Positions 58,920 through 64,000 of a stretch of DNA of 64,000 nucleotides are shown here, piece by piece. Both the position numbers and the translations under genes were made by a program. The stretch is taken from assembly GCF_022814865.1 (NCBI RefSeq), contig NZ_JAKVRD010000010.1, forward strand, positions 1 through 64,000. The letters are read 5' to 3'. The notes below the pieces were generated by a model that made no database searches, was not told where the DNA came from, and saw nothing but the letters and a program-made list of their open reading frames with translations. Numbering within the stretch: position 1 is the stretch's first letter; every line of letters starts with the position of its first letter. This DNA comes from Shimia aestuarii (GTDB taxonomy: Bacteria > Pseudomonadota > Alphaproteobacteria > Rhodobacterales > Rhodobacteraceae).

Positions 58920-61565
58920 CTAGACCCGCTTCGCCTTGAGATCATACAAGAGCTGAAGCGCTTCACGCGGCGAAAGATCATCCGGGTGGATCCCGTCGAG
59001 CATTTCTTCAACCTCCGAAGGCCCTTTCGCCGCTGCCGGGGCGGGCGCCGGGGTGTTCGCAAAAAGCGGAAGATCATCAATAAGCGCCTTCTGCCCAGAT
59101 CCCTCCCGCTCGCCCTTCTCCAGGGCCTCCAGAACAACGCGCGCCCTTTCAACGACCACGGGCGGAAGACCGGCAAGCTGAGCGACCTGCACACCATAGG
59201 ACCGATCCGCCGCACCTTTCTTCACTTCGTGAAGGAAAATGACCTCGCCATCCCATTCCCGAACGGTCACCGTCGCGTTCTCGACCCCGTCGAGCTTTTC
59301 CGAAAGCGCGGTCATCTCGTGATAGTGCGTGGCAAACAGGGCGCGCGACGTGTTCACGTCATGCAAATGCTCAAGCGTCGCCCAAGCGATCGACAAACCA
59401 TCATAGGTCGCCGTACCGCGCCCGATCTCGTCAAGGATAACAAGCGCCCGATCATCCGCTTGATTTAGGATCGCCGCCGTTTCGACCATCTCGACCATGA
59501 AAGTCGACCGTCCGCGCGCAAGGTCATCCGACGCTCCAACCCGGCTGAAGAGTTGTGAAACAATCCCGATCTTCGCCTTGGTTGCAGGTACGAAGCTCCC
59601 CATCTGTGCAAGAAGGGCAATCAGAGCGTTCTGTCGAAGGAAGGTCGATTTACCGGCCATGTTCGGACCGGTCAAAAGCCAGATACGCCCCTCATCGTCG
59701 CCGGAAAGATCACAGTCGTTGGCGACAAATGGTGCCCCGTCCTGTTGACGAAGCGCCGCCTCAACAACCGGATGACGGCCGCCCTCGATATGGAAATCCC
59801 GGCTTTCATCGACATCCGGCCGACACCAGCCCTCCTCGACCGCCAGACCCGCAAGGGACGTGGCAAGATCGATCTCCGCAAGCGCTTTCGACGCCGCAGA
59901 GATCGCAGCAGACGACGCAAGAATAGAGTCTTTTAAGCTGTTATAGAGACGCTTTTCGATCTCAAGTGCCCGGTTCCCAGCGTTGAGGATCTTCGTCTCC
60001 ATTTCCGAGAGAGCGACGGTGGTAAAGCGCACCTGGTTTGCCGTGGTCTGGCGATGGATAAAAGTCTCGGAGTAGGGTTCGGACAGCATCTTCTTGGCAT
60101 GCGTCGCAGTGGTCTCAATGAAATAGCCAAGCACGTTGTTATGCTTGATCTTGAGCGAAGAAATCCCCGTCTCCTCACTATACTGCGCTTGCATCCCCGC
60201 GATGACGCCGCGCCCCTCGTCACGAAGCTCTCGGCTTTCATCAAGTTCGCCATCATAGCCCGGCGCGATAAACCCGCCATCCCGCGCAAGAAGGGGCGGT
60301 TCTGCGATGAGCGCCTGATCGAGCAGATCGAGAAGGGCTTCATGTCCGCTCAAAGCGCGCACCGCCGCGGCAAGCGCATCCGGAAGCGCCATATCCTCAA
60401 GCCGTCGATGAAGCGCTTCGGCCTGCTCAAGCCCATTTCGGATCGCCGCGAGATCACGCGGCCCCCCGCGATCAAGAGAAAGACGCGATAGAGCGCGATC
60501 AAGATCAGGCACTTTGCGCAGTGCTTCACGCAAATCCTTGGCAAGCGCACGATCTTCAACCATGTGATCGATCGAGTCGAGCCGCTGCCGCACGATATCT
60601 ATTTTCTGAGATGGGCTCGAGACACGCTGCTCTAGAAGCCGCGCGCCCCCAGCGGTCACCGTCCGGTCAATCGTGGCAAGAAGCGAACCGGCACGCCCCC
60701 CTGAAAGCGCATGGGTGAGCTCGAGATTCCGCCGCGTCGCCGCATCGATGAGCATCACGCCCTTCGTCGCTTCGCGCTGGGGTGGCTGCAAGAGTGGGAG
60801 CTTTCCCTTCTGCGTCATGTCGAGGTAGTCGACAATCGCACCAAGGGCCCCGGTTTCTGGCCGGCTGAACGACCCGAACGCGTCGAGAGAGGCCGATTTA
60901 AATAGCCCCGCGACGCGCTTTCCGGCTTCTGTCGAGTCAAACGACCCGCGCGAAAGCGGTGTGAGCGGAATCCCAAGATCAGAGACTGTTTCACCTAAAT
61001 CCGTCTCTGTTCCCTCCGCAATGAGGAGTTCAGACGGTGCAAGGCGGGCGAGTTCCGGACCAAGGCGCAGAGGCGAAACCGGCATCACGTGAAGCGCGCC
61101 GGTGGAAATATCTGCCCAGGCAAGTGCGGCCGCGTCTCGGACAACAGCATAGGCGGCAAGAAAGTTATGGCGCCGCGCATCGAGAAGGGAATCTTCGGTA
61201 AGCGTCCCCGGCGTGACAAGCCGCACAACCTCGCGCTTCACGACCGCCTTATACCCGCGCTTTTTGGCCTCGGCTGGGCTTTCCATTTGCTCGCAGACCG
61301 CGACACGGAATCCTTTGCGGATCAGGGTCAGGAAATAGCCCTCGGCGGCATGCACCGGAACGCCGCACATCGGGATATCGGCCCCGTCATGCTTGCCCCG
61401 TTTGGTCAGGGCAATATCAAGCGCCTCCGCCGCGGCGACGGCATCGTCAAAGAACATCTCATAGAAATCGCCCATGCGATAGAACAAGAGCGCGTCCGGA
61501 TACTCTGCCTTGATCTCGAGATACTGCGCCATCATCGGCGTGACGGCTGGCTTCGCTGCGTTCAC
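58920..61565 (-). CDS. mutS: DNA mismatch repair protein MutS
   Basis: 881 residues from the GTG at 61565 (GGGGG about ten bases upstream); an ATG slightly inside (TPMMAQYLEIKAEYPD) is also possible, and the longer frame to 61775 is unlikely. The mismatch-contact motif is DALLFYRMGDFYEMFFDDA (Phe-x-Glu). Clamp and core domains follow, then the ATPase: Walker A LLTGPNMAGKSTFLRQNALI, Walker B ALVILDEIGRGTATYDGLSI and the ATHYHEMTALS signature. The C-terminal FSPREALQLLYDL-type helix is present. It is convergent with the TPM gene and divergent from maeB. Confidence 0.96.
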   Translation of the reverse strand: MNAAKPAVTPMMAQYLEIKAEYPDALLFYRMGDFYEMFFDDAVAAAEALDIALTKRGKHDGADIPMCGVPVHAAEGYFLTLIRKGFRVAVCEQMESPAEAKKRGYKAVVKREVVRLVTPGTLTEDSLLDARRHNFLAAYAVVRDAAALAWADISTGALHVMPVSPLRLGPELARLAPSELLIAEGTETDLGETVSDLGIPLTPLSRGSFDSTEAGKRVAGLFKSASLDAFGSFSRPETGALGAIVDYLDMTQKGKLPLLQPPQREATKGVMLIDAATRRNLELTHALSGGRAGSLLATIDRTVTAGGARLLEQRVSSPSQKIDIVRQRLDSIDHMVEDRALAKDLREALRKVPDLDRALSRLSLDRGGPRDLAAIRNGLEQAEALHRRLEDMALPDALAAAVRALSGHEALLDLLDQALIAEPPLLARDGGFIAPGYDGELDESRELRDEGRGVIAGMQAQYSEETGISSLKIKHNNVLGYFIETTATHAKKMLSEPYSETFIHRQTTANQVRFTTVALSEMETKILNAGNRALEIEKRLYNSLKDSILASSAAISAASKALAEIDLATSLAGLAVEEGWCRPDVDESRDFHIEGGRHPVVEAALRQQDGAPFVANDCDLSGDDEGRIWLLTGPNMAGKSTFLRQNALIALLAQMGSFVPATKAKIGIVSQLFSRVGASDDLARGRSTFMVEMVETAAILNQADDRALVILDEIGRGTATYDGLSIAWATLEHLHDVNTSRALFATHYHEMTALSEKLDGVENATVTVREWDGEVIFLHEVKKGAADRSYGVQVAQLAGLPPVVVERARVVLEALEKGEREGSGQKALIDDLPLFANTPAPAPAAAKGPSEVEEMLDGIHPDDLSPREALQLLYDLKAKRV

Positions 61566-61710
61566 GTCTGAAATTCCCCCTGTGGTCTGTTTTTCATAAC
61601 AAACCCGACGCGCCAGACGAAAGGCGAAAGTGTCACGCAGATGCCAAGACAGTTGAGGCCCACACGCCCTTGCGGTAAGAGGCGCAAACGGTATCGAAGG
61701 ACGGCAAAAA
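61566..61710. other. 145-bp gap between divergent mutS and maeB
   Basis: Must hold promoters for both genes. I saw no clear -35/-10 pair, repeat or hairpin. Confidence 0.4.
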
Positions 61711-63966
61711 ATGGCAAAAACCAAGATCACCAACGAAGAGGCGCTCGCATTCCATCTGGAGCCGACGCCAGGCAAGTTCGAGATAAAGGCCTCCGTGCCG
61801 ATGACGACCCAGCGGGATCTCTCGCTTGCCTATTCGCCGGGTGTTGCTGTGCCGTGCGAAGCCATCGCCGAAGATCCCTCGACCGCCTATGACTATACCA
61901 ACAAGGGCAACCTCGTCGCCGTGATCTCGAACGGGACGGCTGTCCTTGGTCTTGGCAACCTCGGCGCGCTGGGCTCCAAGCCTGTGATGGAAGGCAAGGC
62001 CGTTCTCTTCAAGCGTTTCGCCGACGTGAACTCGATTGATATCGAACTTGATACCGAAGACCCGGACGCCTTCTGTCAGGCCGTGAAACTCATGGGGCCG
62101 ACCTTTGGCGGCATCAACCTCGAAGATATCAAGGCGCCCGAGTGTTTCATCATCGAGCAGCGCCTCAAGGAAGAGATGGACATCCCGGTCTTCCATGACG
62201 ACCAGCACGGCACCGCTGTGATCTGTGCCGCGGGCCTACTCAACGCGCTGCATATTTCGGGTAAGAAGATCGAAGACTGCAAGATTGTCCTCAACGGGGC
62301 AGGGGCTGCCGGGATCGCTTGTATCGAATTGCTCAAATCGATGGGCGCCAAGCACGACAACTGCATTGTCTGCGATACCAAGGGCGTGATCTACCAAGGT
62401 CGCACCGAGGGCATGAACCAATGGAAATCCGCCCACGCGATCAAGACGGACCTGCGCACGCTTGAAGAGGCGATGGCAGGTGCGGACGTATTCCTCGGCG
62501 TTTCCGTCAAAGGCGCCGTGACCTCCGAAATGATCGCCGCGATGGCGGATGATCCGGTCATTTTTGCGATGGCCAACCCCGATCCAGAGATCACCCCCGA
62601 AGAGGCCCATGCCGTGCGCGCCGACGCGATCGTCGCAACGGGCCGTTCGGACTACCCGAACCAGGTCAACAACGTCCTTGGTTTCCCCTATCTCTTCCGC
62701 GGCGCGCTCGACATTCATGCCCGCGCGATCAATGACGATATGAAAATTGCCTGCGCCGAGGCGCTTGCCGAACTGGCCCGCGAAGATGTCCCGGATGAGG
62801 TCGCGATGGCCTATGGCCGCAAGCTCTCCTTCGGTCGCGACTACATCATCCCGACACCGTTCGACCCGCGCCTCATTCACCGTATTCCGCCAGCTGTCGC
62901 CAAGGCGGGCATGGAAACAGGTGTGGCGCGTCGTCCAATCATCGACATGGACGGATACGAGGAAAGCCTCAAATCCCGCATGGATCCAACCGCGTCGATC
63001 CTGCGCGGCCTCAACGCGCGCGCGCGCAACGCCCAAGCCCGCATGATTTTTGCCGAAGGCGACGACCCACGGGTTCTGCGCGCCGCCGTGACCTATCAAC
63101 GCTCGGGCCTTGGCAAAGCGCTCGTCGTGGGCCGCGAAGATGACGTGAAGATTAAGCTCGAAGCCGCCGGTCTCGGCGATGCGGTGCGCGAGATCGAGGT
63201 CGTCAACGCCAAGAACACCCGCCACCTCGAGACCTACACGGACTTCCTTTACAATCGCCTGCAACGCAAAGGCTTTGATCGCCACGATGTGTTCAAGATG
63301 GCCGCGCGTGACCGGCATGTCTTTGCCTCGCTGATGCTTCAGCACGGTCACGGCGATGGCCTTGTCACGGGCGCAACCCGGAAATCCGCTCATGTGCTCG
63401 ATCTGGTCAATCACGTCTTTGACGCCGACGCTGCGCATGGCGCGGTGGGTGTGACGGCGCTTTTGCACAATGGCCGTATCGTGCTTGTCTCGGATACGCT
63501 TGTGCACGAATGGCCGGACGAGAACGATCTCGCCAACATCGCCGAACGCGCTGCAGGTGTGGCACGTCACATGGGCCTCGAACCGCGCGTTGCTTTCGTG
63601 AGCTTCTCGACCTTTGGCTATCCGGTGTCGGAACGCGCCGAGAAAATGCACATCGCGCCCCGCGTCCTCGATCAACGCGGCGTTGATTTCGAATACGAAG
63701 GCGAGATGACCGTCGATGTGGCCCTCAACAAGAAGGCGCAAGAGAACTACCCGTTCCAGCGCCTGACCGGTCCTGCCAATATCCTCGTCGTGCCCGCGCG
63801 CCATTCCGCGTCGATCTCGACCAAGCTGATGCAGGAAATGGCAGGCGCGACGGTGATCGGTCCGATCCTTTCGGGCGTCGATAAACCGATTCAGATCTGT
63901 TCGACCGGCTCGACCGCGAACGACATCCTCAATATGGCGATCCTCGCGGCCTGCAAGGTCGGCTGA
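61711..63966 (+). CDS. maeB: NADP-dependent malic enzyme with phosphotransacetylase-like C-terminus
   Basis: 751 residues, ATG at 61711. The malic enzyme part (about 1-425) has [74 protein letters not shown], and the NADP-binding [17 protein letters not shown]. The C-terminal part (about 430-751) is the phosphotransacetylase domain ([56 protein letters not shown]). The fusion is normal for MaeB. It decarboxylates malate to pyruvate, yielding NADPH; the PTA-like part binds acetyl-CoA as an effector and is usually catalytically silent. Confidence 0.97.
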   Translation: MAKTKITNEEALAFHLEPTPGKFEIKASVPMTTQRDLSLAYSPGVAVPCEAIAEDPSTAYDYTNKGNLVAVISNGTAVLGLGNLGALGSKPVMEGKAVLFKRFADVNSIDIELDTEDPDAFCQAVKLMGPTFGGINLEDIKAPECFIIEQRLKEEMDIPVFHDDQHGTAVICAAGLLNALHISGKKIEDCKIVLNGAGAAGIACIELLKSMGAKHDNCIVCDTKGVIYQGRTEGMNQWKSAHAIKTDLRTLEEAMAGADVFLGVSVKGAVTSEMIAAMADDPVIFAMANPDPEITPEEAHAVRADAIVATGRSDYPNQVNNVLGFPYLFRGALDIHARAINDDMKIACAEALAELAREDVPDEVAMAYGRKLSFGRDYIIPTPFDPRLIHRIPPAVAKAGMETGVARRPIIDMDGYEESLKSRMDPTASILRGLNARARNAQARMIFAEGDDPRVLRAAVTYQRSGLGKALVVGREDDVKIKLEAAGLGDAVREIEVVNAKNTRHLETYTDFLYNRLQRKGFDRHDVFKMAARDRHVFASLMLQHGHGDGLVTGATRKSAHVLDLVNHVFDADAAHGAVGVTALLHNGRIVLVSDTLVHEWPDENDLANIAERAAGVARHMGLEPRVAFVSFSTFGYPVSERAEKMHIAPRVLDQRGVDFEYEGEMTVDVALNKKAQENYPFQRLTGPANILVVPARHSASISTKLMQEMAGATVIGPILSGVDKPIQICSTGSTANDILNMAILAACKVG

Positions 63967-64000
63967 TCCGTTCGAGGTTGCGAAATAGAAACGGGCCGCG

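Noticed and set aside
62236-63804. 522-codon antisense frame across maeB
   Set aside because: Shadow of maeB, with no recognisable domain and no start signals.
1-64000. CRISPR arrays
   Set aside because: No regularly spaced repeats with unique spacers were seen.

Overview
The window looks like a piece of an alphaproteobacterial chromosome from the Rhodobacterales (Roseobacter/Rhodobacter relatives). The basis is product recognition plus gene order: a RegB/SenC/RegA redox cluster with RegA very close to PrrA, a Mic60-HemY-HemD cluster, the tsaE-amgK-murU-addB-addA-trxA run, HslV with the alphaproteobacterial N-terminal extension, and a rho-mnmE-mnmG-rsmG-parA-parB run carrying two perfect parS sites. 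No species can be named from the sequence alone.

Region 1 (1-10088) is an accessory island ending at the 3' end of a tRNA-Thr(CGU) gene. From the left it holds the tail of an IS3-family transposase abutting a beheaded gene, a small phage-type gene, and a complete 1225-bp IS3-family element (1237-2461, 3-bp target duplication) that split the second gene of a small operon. Next come a phage-like control region (XRE repressor, repeated operator, divergent promoter), a coupled run of small unknown genes, a small secreted Cys/His-rich protein, an AP2-domain protein with a degenerate HNH part, a secreted thermonuclease, and two related tyrosine integrases. The left attachment site is not visible, so the island probably runs off the window.

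Region 2 (10089-23.9 kb) is core genome: tRNA-Thr, the hemY/mic60/hemD group, tsaD-gpsA-yciI-EVE, a DUF2853 protein, a TonB-dependent (possibly heme) receptor, ahcY, two tandem GT8 glycosyltransferases, and HD and GNAT proteins. Region 3 (24.5-42 kb) is regA-senC/regB, a PAS protein without a kinase domain at what I believe is the divL position, then tsaE, amgK, murU, addB, addA, trxA, hslV, hslU. An oppositely oriented group follows: smr, mltA and a Tim44-like gene.

Region 4 (42-54 kb) is probably the chromosome origin. dnaQ, coaE, aroE and maf run leftwards; rho, mnmE, mnmG, rsmG, parA and parB run rightwards. The 543-bp gap between maf and rho is partly AT-rich and has three good DnaA-box matches. 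Two perfect parS palindromes lie 2.6 and 4.5 kb to the right, inside the first codons of mnmG and rsmG. Region 5 (53.2-64 kb) has ybaN, hemW, rdgB, rph, hrcA, grpE, a TPM-domain protein, mutS and maeB.

The most interesting points are the twin-integrase arrangement at tRNA-Thr, the phage-type control switch and IS-split operon in the island, the candidate oriC with parS embedded in genes, and the kinase-less PAS protein. I did not find a clearly new defence or biosynthetic system.
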